Shown here piece after piece: positions 7,532 through 15,678 of a DNA stretch of 41,962 bases (position 1 is its first letter; every line of letters starts with the position of its first letter). Origin of the DNA: Bacteroides nordii WAL 11050 = JCM 12987 (GTDB lineage: Bacteria; Bacteroidota; Bacteroidia; Bacteroidales; Bacteroidaceae); the NCBI GenBank assembly GCA_000613465.1, contig BAJA01000043.1:1-41962 (forward strand), read 5' to 3'. Position numbers and translations under genes: made by a program. The notes beneath the pieces are model-generated. The model saw only the letters and a program-made list of their open reading frames with translations. It did not search any database and was not told the DNA's origin.

Positions 7532-8881
7532 ATGGATAAGAAGAAACTTTTAATCTCCCTACTCGCTCTCTGCACCTGCTCTCCCTTCCTTGGGAGAGGT
7601 TTCGGAGGTGAGGCATCAGCACAAGAGGTCTATACTTTGAAGTCCTGTCTGGAAAAGGGATTACAAAACAACTATTCACTACGTATCATTCATAACGAAG
7701 AACAGGTGAGTAAGAATAATGCTACCCCGGGGAATGCCGGTTATCTGCCTACTATCGACTTCTCAGCCGGATATAAAGGTACGGTGGACAATACGCAGAC
7801 CAAAGTACGCGAAAGCGGAGAAACGATCAAAGAAAACGGTGTATTTGACCAAACAATCAATGTGGGACTCAATCTCAACTGGACTATCTTTGACGGATTC
7901 AATATCCAGGCAAACTATAAGATATTGAAAGAGCTGGAACGCCAGGGTGAGACCAATACACGTATCGCCATTGAAGATTTCATAGCGAGCCTTGCCGCCG
8001 AATACTATAACTACGTTCAGCAAAAGATTCGTCTGGCCAATCTGCATTATGCCGTGAAACTTTCCAAGGAACGGTTACGCATTGTAGAAGAACGTTATCA
8101 CATCGGAAACTTCTCCCGACTGGACTATCAGCAAGCCAAAGTAGACTTCAACGCAGATAGTGCCAAGTATATGAAACAGCAGGAGCTATTGCATACCTCA
8201 CGTATCAACCTGAATGAACTAATGGCAAATGCCAATGTAGACCAGCCGCTCTCTATCGTAGATTCCATTATCAGAGTCAACGCCAACTTAAACTTTGAAG
8301 AATTATGGGATGCGACACTGGCTACCAATGCCTCTTTGCTAAAAGCTGACCAGAATACTACGATAGCCCAACTGGACTATAAGAAGATAAACGCCCGTAA
8401 CTATCCGTATCTGAAACTAAATACCGGCTATGGATATACGCTCAATAAATATGATATAGCTGCCAATAGCCAACGTGGTAATCTGGGATTCAATGGTGGG
8501 TTGACTGTAGGTTTCAATATATTCGATGGCAATCGCCGCCGGGAAAAAAGAAATGCAAGTATTGCCATTAAGAATGCCCGTTTGCAACGTCAGGAAGTGG
8601 AACAGGCCCTACGGGCTGACATCAGTAACCTATGGCAGGCCTATCGCAATAATCTCAAAATGCTGAATCTGGAACGTCAGAATCTTGTTGCAGCCAAAGA
8701 GAATCACGAAATTGCCATGGAACGTTATATGCTTGGAGACCTTGCAGGTATCGAGATGCGCGAAGCCCAGAAAAGCTTGCTTGATGCCGAAGAACGCATC
8801 CTCTCTGCCGAATATGATACCAAACTTTGTGAAATCTCGCTGTTACAGATTAGTGGTAAAGTATTGAAATACTTGAATTAA
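7532..8881 (+). CDS. TolC-family outer-membrane efflux channel
   Basis: The third gene of the RND operon encodes the outer-membrane duct. After the signal peptide the 449-residue protein has the duplicated OEP repeat: long amphipathic helices (LRIVEERYHIGNFSRLDYQQAKVDF; LNLERQNLVAAKENHEIAMERYMLG) and short beta-strand segments (LNLNWTIFDGFN; LTVGFNIFDGNRR). The signal peptide is odd. After LLALCTCS there is PFLGRGFGGEASA before QEVYTLKSC, coded by a GC-rich hairpin that looks like an intergenic repeat inserted in frame (7579-7613). Signal peptidase could still cut after ASA. Gene end overlaps the start of a long terminator hairpin. Confidence 0.95.
   Translation: MDKKKLLISLLALCTCSPFLGRGFGGEASAQEVYTLKSCLEKGLQNNYSLRIIHNEEQVSKNNATPGNAGYLPTIDFSAGYKGTVDNTQTKVRESGETIKENGVFDQTINVGLNLNWTIFDGFNIQANYKILKELERQGETNTRIAIEDFIASLAAEYYNYVQQKIRLANLHYAVKLSKERLRIVEERYHIGNFSRLDYQQAKVDFNADSAKYMKQQELLHTSRINLNELMANANVDQPLSIVDSIIRVNANLNFEELWDATLATNASLLKADQNTTIAQLDYKKINARNYPYLKLNTGYGYTLNKYDIAANSQRGNLGFNGGLTVGFNIFDGNRRREKRNASIAIKNARLQRQEVEQALRADISNLWQAYRNNLKMLNLERQNLVAAKENHEIAMERYMLGDLAGIEMREAQKSLLDAEERILSAEYDTKLCEISLLQISGKVLKYLN
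7579..7613 (+). repeat. REP-like palindrome inside the TolC signal-peptide coding region
   Basis: CTCTCCC (7579-7585) and GGGAGAG (7592-7598) form a 7-bp perfect stem over a six-base loop, followed by GTTTCGGAGGTGAGG. The composition and shape resemble REP-type intergenic elements and not ordinary signal-peptide coding DNA. It contributes about 11 residues in frame. Confidence 0.5.
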
Positions 8882-8981
8882 TTGAGAATGGAGAGGGGAG
8901 AATGGAGAAGTACTATGCAGCGTGATAGCGCAGCCTACTTCTCCATTCTCCCCTTTCCATTCTCCCTTCTCAATTTTTACC
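8880..8981 (+). terminator. Long hairpin terminator after the efflux operon
   Basis: GAGGGGAGAATGGAGAAGTA on the left pairs with TACTTCTCCATTCTCCCCTT on the right (right arm about 8935-8976). The outer parts also match (TTGAGAATGG / CCCTTCTCAA). TTTTT follows at 8976-8980. The stem starts at the tolC stop codon. The next gene, the pectate lyase, has its own promoter box. Confidence 0.75.
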
Positions 8982-9024
8982 CTATATAAAACAATTTTTA
9001 CCGTCCCTTTGTCCCACTTTCCGC

Positions 9025-9032
9025 TACCTTTG
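9025..9032 (+). promoter_or_regulatory. -7 promoter box for the pectate lyase gene
   Basis: TACCTTTG fits TAnnTTTG, 34 bases before the ATG. A TTTG at 9008-9011 is only 13 bp upstream, shorter than the usual 19-21 bp, so the -33 element is unclear. Confidence 0.55.
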
Positions 9033-9066
9033 CCTCCATACAATAAGTTTTAAACAATAACAAACC

Positions 9067-10155
9067 ATGAAGAAATTAGTATTGATGGCTTTGTCATGTT
9101 TCTGCCTGACAAGCCTTTCTGCCCAAACGGACAATAATTACAAAGAAAAGCATCCTTATAAAGACTGGGTAAAAATTGCACCGCAGTTTGATGACGCTTT
9201 CTTCAAAACGCCGGAAGCCACCCGCATTGCCGACAATGTATTGCTCTATCAACAAACTACCGGAGGATGGCCCAAAAACATTTACATGGCTGCCGAATTA
9301 AATAAAAAAGAACGCGCAGAGGCACTCAAGATGAAAGAAAATGTAAATCTGAGTACCATTGACAATAAAGCGACCATCACAGAGATTAATTACCTGGCCC
9401 GTACCTATTTAGCTACTCAGGACGAGAAATATAAAGACGCTGTACTCCACGGATTGCAGTACCTTTTTGAAGCACAATATGAAAACGGAGGCTGGCCACA
9501 GTTTTACCCTCGTCCCAAAGGATATTACATTCATATCACGTACAATGATGATGCAATGATCAATGTAATGAAACTCTTGAGAGACATTACTAAAAAGAAA
9601 GCTCCCTATACCTTCCTACCCGATTCTATTATCCCAAAAGCCCAGGTAGCTTTAGACAAAGGAGTAGATTGCATTCTGAAAACCCAGGTAAAGCAAAATG
9701 GAAAATTAACCGTATGGTGTGCACAGCACGACCGCGAAACACTTGCTCCTGCCAAAGCACGTGCCTATGAACTCCCATCACTGAGTGGACAAGAATCTGA
9801 TGACATCGTATTGTTCCTTATGTCACTCTCTAAACCTTCACCGGAGGTGGTCACATGCGTTGAAGCAGCAGTAGAATGGTTCAAAGAGTCGGAAATAAAA
9901 GGATTGAAAAAAGAATACTTCACCAATGAAGAGGGTAAAAAAGACTACCGGATGGTTCCTTGTACAGACTGTGACCCTTTATGGGCACGTTTCTATGAGT
10001 TAGATACCAACCGTCCTTTCTTTTGTGACCGTGACGGGATCAAAAAATATGATATCTCGGAGATTGGGCACGAACGCCGCAACGGATACAGTTGGTACAA
10101 TAACGGTGGATTGAAGGTATTGAAGAAATACGAGGAGTGGAAGAAGAAACAATAA
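9067..10155 (+). CDS. Pectate lyase, polysaccharide lyase family 10
   Basis: A secreted 362-residue enzyme predicted to cleave polygalacturonate by beta-elimination. MKKLVLMALSCFCLTSLSAQ is a signal peptide. The mature part is an alpha/alpha-toroid type sequence with the PL10 hallmarks TTGGWPKNIYM, the repeated GGWPQFYPRPKGYY, ITYNDDAM and KARAYELPSLSGQES, where acidic and Arg residues form the calcium/catalytic site in the family. It stands alone: promoter box upstream, bidirectional terminator downstream, no SusC/D partner nearby. Its plant-type substrate does not match the neighbouring amino-sugar PUL. Subsite preference cannot be read from sequence. Confidence 0.9.
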   Translation: MKKLVLMALSCFCLTSLSAQTDNNYKEKHPYKDWVKIAPQFDDAFFKTPEATRIADNVLLYQQTTGGWPKNIYMAAELNKKERAEALKMKENVNLSTIDNKATITEINYLARTYLATQDEKYKDAVLHGLQYLFEAQYENGGWPQFYPRPKGYYIHITYNDDAMINVMKLLRDITKKKAPYTFLPDSIIPKAQVALDKGVDCILKTQVKQNGKLTVWCAQHDRETLAPAKARAYELPSLSGQESDDIVLFLMSLSKPSPEVVTCVEAAVEWFKESEIKGLKKEYFTNEEGKKDYRMVPCTDCDPLWARFYELDTNRPFFCDRDGIKKYDISEIGHERRNGYSWYNNGGLKVLKKYEEWKKKQ

Positions 10156-10212
10156 AGTATTGTACATCATCTTTTTTATTGTACGGTAAGTTAGGCGATG
10201 TACGATGAATAG

Positions 10213-10258
10213 TAGATTAACTGCGCTATACCACAATAGGTATAGCGCAGTTAATCTA
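10213..10258. terminator. Bidirectional terminator between convergent genes
   Basis: A perfect 20-bp stem (10213-10232 with 10239-10258) encloses the six-base loop ACAATA. It lies between the + strand pectate lyase and the - strand GH89 gene, so it can stop transcripts from both sides. It lacks a long U-tract on either strand. Confidence 0.8.
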
Positions 10259-10269
10259 TAACAAACATC

Positions 10270-12423
10270 TTAGAACAAGGTTTCAAAGATAAGTTTCGCT
10301 GTATCCACACAGTCTCCTTCCGGTTCCGCTTGATACGGATTCGTTCTTTTTACCCAAGCTTCTTCCACTGCGTAGAAATCTATTTCCGGAATCGTTTCCC
10401 CTTCCATCTTACGGGCAAGATTATCAAAATATAACTTCCAACGCATATAATAGAAATCCTTCAACAGACCGTTCCACTCCTTATGAGCATAATCCCGAAG
10501 GCCTCCCCTTTCGGCAGCATTCCGGTTTCCCCAAGTAGTAACCTGTACACGGGTATTCCATTCGTACAACGCTTTCTCTTCAGGAGTAACACCCAGAGCA
10601 CGAGCGCTGTTAATCCATCTTCCCAACCGAAACTCTGTACGAGTACCCAACAATTGATCCTGCAACAGTATCAGATTCAAAAATTTCTGAGAAGCCATTG
10701 CAAAAAGTTCTTTATCACCTGCACGATAAGCAGTCGTAACCGCTTTCTGCATCAGCCTTCCTTTCTCAGCAATAGCCTGACGAACAACATCTACCAAATC
10801 GTACTCAAAGTTAGTATTCCCTCTATACCGGTCGGCCACAGAAACCATCAGACGGGCAGCCTCTATCACCTCTTGCGGGTCATAATAATCTTTCATTTCC
10901 GACCAACTGGAGACCTGATAAACATCCAATCCCGGACGGGCACAGAACACCGACTCGTGTGTTCCTTGCTGGGTCAGCTCCTTCGGAGCATTATAGATAG
11001 AATTTGCCAGCTTGCCCCAGGCCAGTTGTAGAACCGGTTCGTCTTTACCATAACGTGCTTTGACGTATCCTTTCAGCCAATCCTCTTTCGTAAAACGCTC
11101 CGGACGCCAAGGCAACTCCATCAACAATTCGTACATCACAGGATTGTTTTCTATTCCTTCGGGTGTCATACCTACTCCTTTCAGAGTAGCGCGGGCCCGG
11201 AGATTTTCTTTCGCTAAATAGTAATTATCGATCACGTTGTCCATTTTCCCATGCAATCCGACATTGGCACCATAATTCAATAACATACAATATACCCAAT
11301 TATGTTTTCCATATCCATCTTTACGATACCACTCTGATTCCGGGTCACCCCACTGCGGCCGGCACTCACTTGTGAGATCAAGTATTAATAAATCTCCGGT
11401 CTCCAAATTCCTAATCAGTTCAGGACGAGGATTTGCCTGCCATGCCTGAATCACCCAGACAGCTTTCGGATTCGCCTTCTTCATGGCTTTCATCACAGCT
11501 TTACCTACAGCATCCAAATTAACGCCGTCTGTACTACCACCCTCATGGAAAGGATCCATTGAATAGTAATTTGCCTTGCCATATAGTTTTTCCAGTTCTT
11601 TGTAATAGAGTGATGATATCTCTTCGAAACGCGAATCGTCAGGTTGAAGGAAAGCAGGACGACGATAACCACACCACACACCGGGATCGGAAACATTCAA
11701 ACCTAACTTTGCTTTTGCATTGTGAGGTACCATTCCACAATATCCCGGCAGGACGGGTTCTATCCCATACTCATGCATTCGTTTCAGAATTTTCTTCTGA
11801 AGCGACACCTGCTGTGTATACCAATGATCCGGATTCGGGCCACCCCATCCTTCAAGATTATTCATCAGCCACCAGGCAAAGAATCCCGGTCCTGAAATGA
11901 ATTCATCGATCTCCGTCTTGTTATATCCCAGTTTCTGAAGCACATTATACCATACTGTTTCCGTTCCGGTGATCACCAAAGGAAGATTGATACCATGCAA
12001 TGCCATCCAGTCAATCTCTTTCTCCCACCGTTCCCAGTCCCAGAATGCCATAGAATAGGAGTATGTACAATAATTCAAATCATAACGCCACGGTAATTTC
12101 GTCTCATGACGCTCTTTCTTCATCACAGGAGGAAGAACGTCCGGCAGTGTAGCTGTCATCCCATTCCATGAAAGATGAATACCTGCATAATACTTCAGAT
12201 ACCAGTTCAACCCCGTTGCTATGCTGACAGAGTTATTTCCCCGAATCACCACCCGGCTACCTTTCTGATCAAGTTCAAAGAAGTCGGTATCAGACTTCAC
12301 CTCTTCAATAATAAACTTCTTTGAAGCTCCTCTATCGATACGCTCTAATAAGCCTGTGATGGGAGAAGCTGAGACGATGGTTGTAATCACAGCTAACAGC
12401 AATACTGCACAAACCCGTTTCAT
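10270..12423 (-). CDS. Alpha-N-acetylglucosaminidase, GH89 (NAGLU-like)
   Basis: Secreted 717-residue exo-enzyme predicted to release terminal alpha-linked GlcNAc, as lysosomal NAGLU does in heparan sulfate breakdown and as gut GH89 enzymes do on mucin alpha-1,4-GlcNAc caps. The signal peptide covers about residues 1-19 (VCAVLLLAVITTIVSAS). The GH89 core includes WNGMTATLPDVLPPV, LHGINLPLVITGTE and YYSMDPFHEGG (E294), and GVGMTPEGIENN (E422). E294 and E422 sit in the motifs holding the two catalytic glutamates of the family. It follows the acyltransferase gene by 13 bases, so they are probably co-transcribed. The frame is intact. Confidence 0.95.
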   Translation of the reverse strand: MKRVCAVLLLAVITTIVSASPITGLLERIDRGASKKFIIEEVKSDTDFFELDQKGSRVVIRGNNSVSIATGLNWYLKYYAGIHLSWNGMTATLPDVLPPVMKKERHETKLPWRYDLNYCTYSYSMAFWDWERWEKEIDWMALHGINLPLVITGTETVWYNVLQKLGYNKTEIDEFISGPGFFAWWLMNNLEGWGGPNPDHWYTQQVSLQKKILKRMHEYGIEPVLPGYCGMVPHNAKAKLGLNVSDPGVWCGYRRPAFLQPDDSRFEEISSLYYKELEKLYGKANYYSMDPFHEGGSTDGVNLDAVGKAVMKAMKKANPKAVWVIQAWQANPRPELIRNLETGDLLILDLTSECRPQWGDPESEWYRKDGYGKHNWVYCMLLNYGANVGLHGKMDNVIDNYYLAKENLRARATLKGVGMTPEGIENNPVMYELLMELPWRPERFTKEDWLKGYVKARYGKDEPVLQLAWGKLANSIYNAPKELTQQGTHESVFCARPGLDVYQVSSWSEMKDYYDPQEVIEAARLMVSVADRYRGNTNFEYDLVDVVRQAIAEKGRLMQKAVTTAYRAGDKELFAMASQKFLNLILLQDQLLGTRTEFRLGRWINSARALGVTPEEKALYEWNTRVQVTTWGNRNAAERGGLRDYAHKEWNGLLKDFYYMRWKLYFDNLARKMEGETIPEIDFYAVEEAWVKRTNPYQAEPEGDCVDTAKLIFETLF

Positions 12424-12436
12424 TGTATTCTATAAA

Positions 12437-13597
12437 TTAACCGACAATGTATTTTGCACCCTTACTAAAACAACGATAAATCATTGCTACAAAGAGCCAT
12501 GAGATACAGAATGCCACCACGGCAGCGAGTGGAATCTGGATACTTATAGGAACATTCAGGGCTCTCATAAGAAGTACGGAAGGTCCGGCAAGAAAATAAT
12601 GAACCATATAGATACCAAAGCCACAAAGTGTAAGATTGGCCAAAGCCTTCCGTATACGTTCCGAACGAATCTCCGCTTTCTTTGCCAGCATAAATATAGG
12701 AATCGTCATCATTACCACATTGATAGAACAGTAGGTGAAGAAGAGCTCGTACATTTCAGGGGTATACTCCGGTAACGCTGAGATATAGCGAAAGCCAAAG
12801 AATGTAATAATATAACCAACAATAAACATCGGAATACCAATAGCCAATGTTTTACGTAAAGACCAATCAATCCTTTTCAGATAGTGTCCCAACAACAGAT
12901 ATCCATTGAATCCGGCAAAAACATAGAGCATACCAAAAGTATTCCAAGAGCAAGTGCCCCATAAATATTGAGCTACAAACTGATTGTAGTAAGGTAGGAA
13001 TAAAGTGACTCCCCAAACCAACAGAAACCCAAGTTTGGCACGTTCGGACGCTTTCTCCACCTAGGCTGAGAAAATAGGCATATAGAGATAAAGTCCGATC
13101 AACAGATAGATGTACCACATGTGAACAGCCAGAATGGAAAAATTAAAAGGAATTTCTAATATATAACGAACTGCCACGGAAAGTGACTGGCGCATTACAT
13201 CTTCTCCGGCATAAGGAAAAAAATCGAGTATCACTTGCGGACTAAGCCCCAATAGCCCCGTCACCCACGGAAAAAGATTATATAAAACCGACCAGATAAG
13301 AAAGGGAAACAATACACGTGGGATACGCTTCTTATAAAACACAGAGGCATCGCCACGTACCGGTAACAACAAAGCACCGGTTATCATTACAAATAAGGGA
13401 ACACACGGACGTAATACCGATCCATAAACAGCACCCCAGAATTTAATTTCATTAATATTAGGAGCGTCGCCCGGATAAAAATTGAAAGGATCTGTACAAT
13501 GACAACAGACCACAGTAAACATGGCTATCAATCGTACGACGTCTAACCAAACAATGTGTGTTTTTGGATGTAGTAGCTCAGTCGATGTTTGTTTCAT
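12437..13597 (-). pseudogene. Acyltransferase 3 family membrane protein, interrupted by in-frame TAG
   Basis: A polytopic membrane acyltransferase (AT3/OafA-like) that moves an acyl, usually acetyl, group onto a sugar. The first helix holds the family R-X10-H motif (DVVRLIAMFTVVCCH). Hydrophobic segments continue to MPIFSA, where a TAG stop at 13061-13063 ends the frame after 178 codons. The next codon continues in the same frame (VEKASERAKLGFLLVWGVTLFLPYYNQ) for 207 more, giving about 386 residues, a normal AT3 length. A Trp codon TGG changed to TAG is the simplest cause. It may be a true nonsense mutation or a base-call error. It sits 13 bases upstream of the GH89 gene. Substrate unknown. 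Confidence 0.85.
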
Positions 13598-13620
13598 GAT
13601 ATGTATAAGATATTAAATTA

Positions 13621-13657
13621 TAAAAAAGGCACCTGTACTAATCTACATACAGATGCC
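13621..13657 (-). terminator. Intrinsic terminator after fumarase
   Basis: On the - strand GGCATCTGTA pairs with TACAGGTGCC (one mismatch), followed directly by TTTTTT (13622-13627). This is a classic stem plus U-tract, 45 bases after the fumarase stop. The acyltransferase-GH89 pair downstream must therefore have its own promoter, which I could not locate. Confidence 0.85.
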
Positions 13658-13701
13658 CGAAAAATTATTCATTGGTACAAGTTATACGTGTAGCCGCGAC
13701 A

Positions 13702-15354
13702 TTATTTGCCTTCGCAGCCACCACCTGCACAGCGTGGTTTAATCTGTTTGAAAAAGTCATTGCCTTTATCATCTACCAGAATGAATGCCGGGAAGTTTTC
13801 CACTTCAATCTTCCAGATGGCTTCCATGCCCAGTTCGGGATATTCCACACATTCAATGCTCTTGATGTTGTTCTGAGCAAGGATAGCTGCCGGACCACCG
13901 ATAGAACCTAAATAGAAACCGCCATACTTCTTACAGGCATCGGTCACCTGCTGGCTACGATTACCCTTGGCAAGCATAATCATACTTCCACCGTGGCTCT
14001 GGAACAACTCTACATACGAGTCCATACGTCCGGCAGTAGTGGGGCCCATAGAGCCACAAGCCATTCCCTGAGGAGTCTTGGCAGGACCGGCGTAGTAAAT
14101 CGGATGATCCTTAATATACTGAGGCAGGTCCTCACCACGATCCAAACGTTCTTTCAGCTTAGCATGAGCGATATCACGACCTACGATAATTGTTCCGTTA
14201 AGTGACAGGCGGGTAGATACCGGATACTTAGTCAGTTCTTTCAGAATCTCCTGCATCGGACGGTTCAGATCAATCTTAACCGCATCGCCTTCACCTGTAT
14301 TGCGAAGCTCAACAGGAATCAGGCTGCCCGGATTTTCATCTAACTTCTCAATCCAGATACCATCTTTGTTGATCTTACATTTAATATTACGATCGGCAGA
14401 ACAAGATACTCCAAGGCCTACCGGACAGGAAGCACCATGACGGGGCAAACGGATGATACGTACATCATGTGCCAGATATTTACCGCCGAACTGTGCACCA
14501 AGTCCTATGCGCTGAGCCTCAGCCAGCACTTCTTTTTCCAGTTCGATATCACGGAAAGCACGACCGTACTCATTTCCGGTAGTAGGCAGTTCGTCATAAT
14601 AATGTGTAGAAGCCAGCTTCACGGTCAGCAGGTTCTTTTCAGCCGAAGTTCCACCAATCACGAATGCAATGTGATAAGGAGGACAGGCAGCTGTGCCCAA
14701 CGTCTTCATCTTCTCCACAAGGAAAGGAACCAGCGTACCCGGATTCAAGATCGCTTTTGTTTCCTGATATAAATAAGTTTTATTGGCAGATCCACCTCCT
14801 TTGGTCACACAAAGGAATCTGTACTCCATGCCTTCTGTTGCCTCGATATCGATTTGGGCAGGCAGGTTACATTTTGTATTCACCTCATCGTACATATTCA
14901 AAGGAGCATTCTGAGAGTAACGCAGGTTCTCTTCGGTATATGTTTTGTAAACACCGAGTGAGAGTGCTTCTTCGTCACAATAGCCAGTCCATACCTGCTG
15001 TCCTTTTTCACCATGCACGATAGCCGTACCGGTGTCCTGGCAGAAAGGCAATACCCCTTTGGCTGCAACTTCTGCATTACGCAGGAAAGTGAGTGCTACG
15101 TATTTGTCGTTATCACTTGCTTCGGGATCGCTCAGAATCTTTGCCACCTGTTCGTTGTGCGAACGGCGCAACATGAACGATACATCACGGAAAGCTGTAT
15201 TAGCCATAGCCGTAAGCCCTTCTTTCTCTACTTTCAGAATCGGATTTCCTTCAAACTCGCTTACCGATACATAGTCTTTGGTAAGCAGATAATACTCAGT
15301 CTTATCTTCTCCATGTTCAAACATGGGTTGATACTTAAACGGAGGTGTTGCCAT
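13702..15354 (-). CDS. Fumarate hydratase, class I (iron-sulfur type)
   Basis: This enzyme interconverts fumarate and malate using an oxygen-sensitive 4Fe-4S cluster. In Bacteroides it serves the reductive branch from oxaloacetate to succinate. The 550-residue protein has the three cluster cysteines at C105 (PFCQDTGT), C224 (TAACPPYH) and C318 (GVSCSADRN), the same numbers as in E. coli FumA. The N-terminal domain (residues to about 330) and the C-terminal beta domain (TTAGRMDSYVELFQSHGG) are both complete. It has its own promoter box and terminator, so it is a single-gene unit lying between PUL-type genes. Confidence 0.96.
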   Translation of the reverse strand: MATPPFKYQPMFEHGEDKTEYYLLTKDYVSVSEFEGNPILKVEKEGLTAMANTAFRDVSFMLRRSHNEQVAKILSDPEASDNDKYVALTFLRNAEVAAKGVLPFCQDTGTAIVHGEKGQQVWTGYCDEEALSLGVYKTYTEENLRYSQNAPLNMYDEVNTKCNLPAQIDIEATEGMEYRFLCVTKGGGSANKTYLYQETKAILNPGTLVPFLVEKMKTLGTAACPPYHIAFVIGGTSAEKNLLTVKLASTHYYDELPTTGNEYGRAFRDIELEKEVLAEAQRIGLGAQFGGKYLAHDVRIIRLPRHGASCPVGLGVSCSADRNIKCKINKDGIWIEKLDENPGSLIPVELRNTGEGDAVKIDLNRPMQEILKELTKYPVSTRLSLNGTIIVGRDIAHAKLKERLDRGEDLPQYIKDHPIYYAGPAKTPQGMACGSMGPTTAGRMDSYVELFQSHGGSMIMLAKGNRSQQVTDACKKYGGFYLGSIGGPAAILAQNNIKSIECVEYPELGMEAIWKIEVENFPAFILVDDKGNDFFKQIKPRCAGGGCEGK

Positions 15355-15391
15355 ATCTTTACTTTTTATTACGTAATGTTAGTTAGTGAGG

Positions 15392-15399
15392 CAAAGGTA
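15392..15399 (-). promoter_or_regulatory. -7 promoter box for fumarase
   Basis: TACCTTTG on the - strand fits TAnnTTTG, about 37 bases upstream of the fumarase ATG. A T-rich stretch (TTTTC near 15421-15425) lies in the -33 region but is not a clean TTTG. Confidence 0.6.
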
Positions 15400-15678
15400 A
15401 TAATAGTTTTCCGAAGTACAGAAAATGGAGGGCTAAAAAAGATAAACAGAAAAAGGCTGTTACCGGGAGAATCTTGTCAAGAGCAGATTTATTGATTCTT
15501 AACTGAAAAGACAGGTACTTCGAGAGCAAACTACTATTCATTACAGCACAACAACGTTTGTAACATAACATAGTGGGGTAACCTGATAAGTAACGCCCCC
15601 AAAGTATCAATTTACCGAGATAACACATGACTCTGCCCATAGATTATAACCATTCAAACCTACAAACAATCTGACATC
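15400..15678. other. Intergenic gap between GH20 and fumarase; nothing recognised
   Basis: Beyond the fumarase promoter this stretch has no gene I can support. An open frame at 15383-15640 on the - strand overlaps the fumarase promoter and has no recognisable product. No strong hairpin with a U-tract was found after the GH20 stop. Confidence 0.5.

Noticed and set aside
13061..13063. TAG read as an amino acid (pyrrolysine or suppressor)
   Set aside because: No such tRNA or pyl genes in view, and other genes in the window do not support amber reassignment; a TGG to TAG change is simpler.
15383..15640. 85-codon - strand frame before fumarase
   Set aside because: Would overlap the fumarase promoter box, has no recognisable product and atypical residue use.
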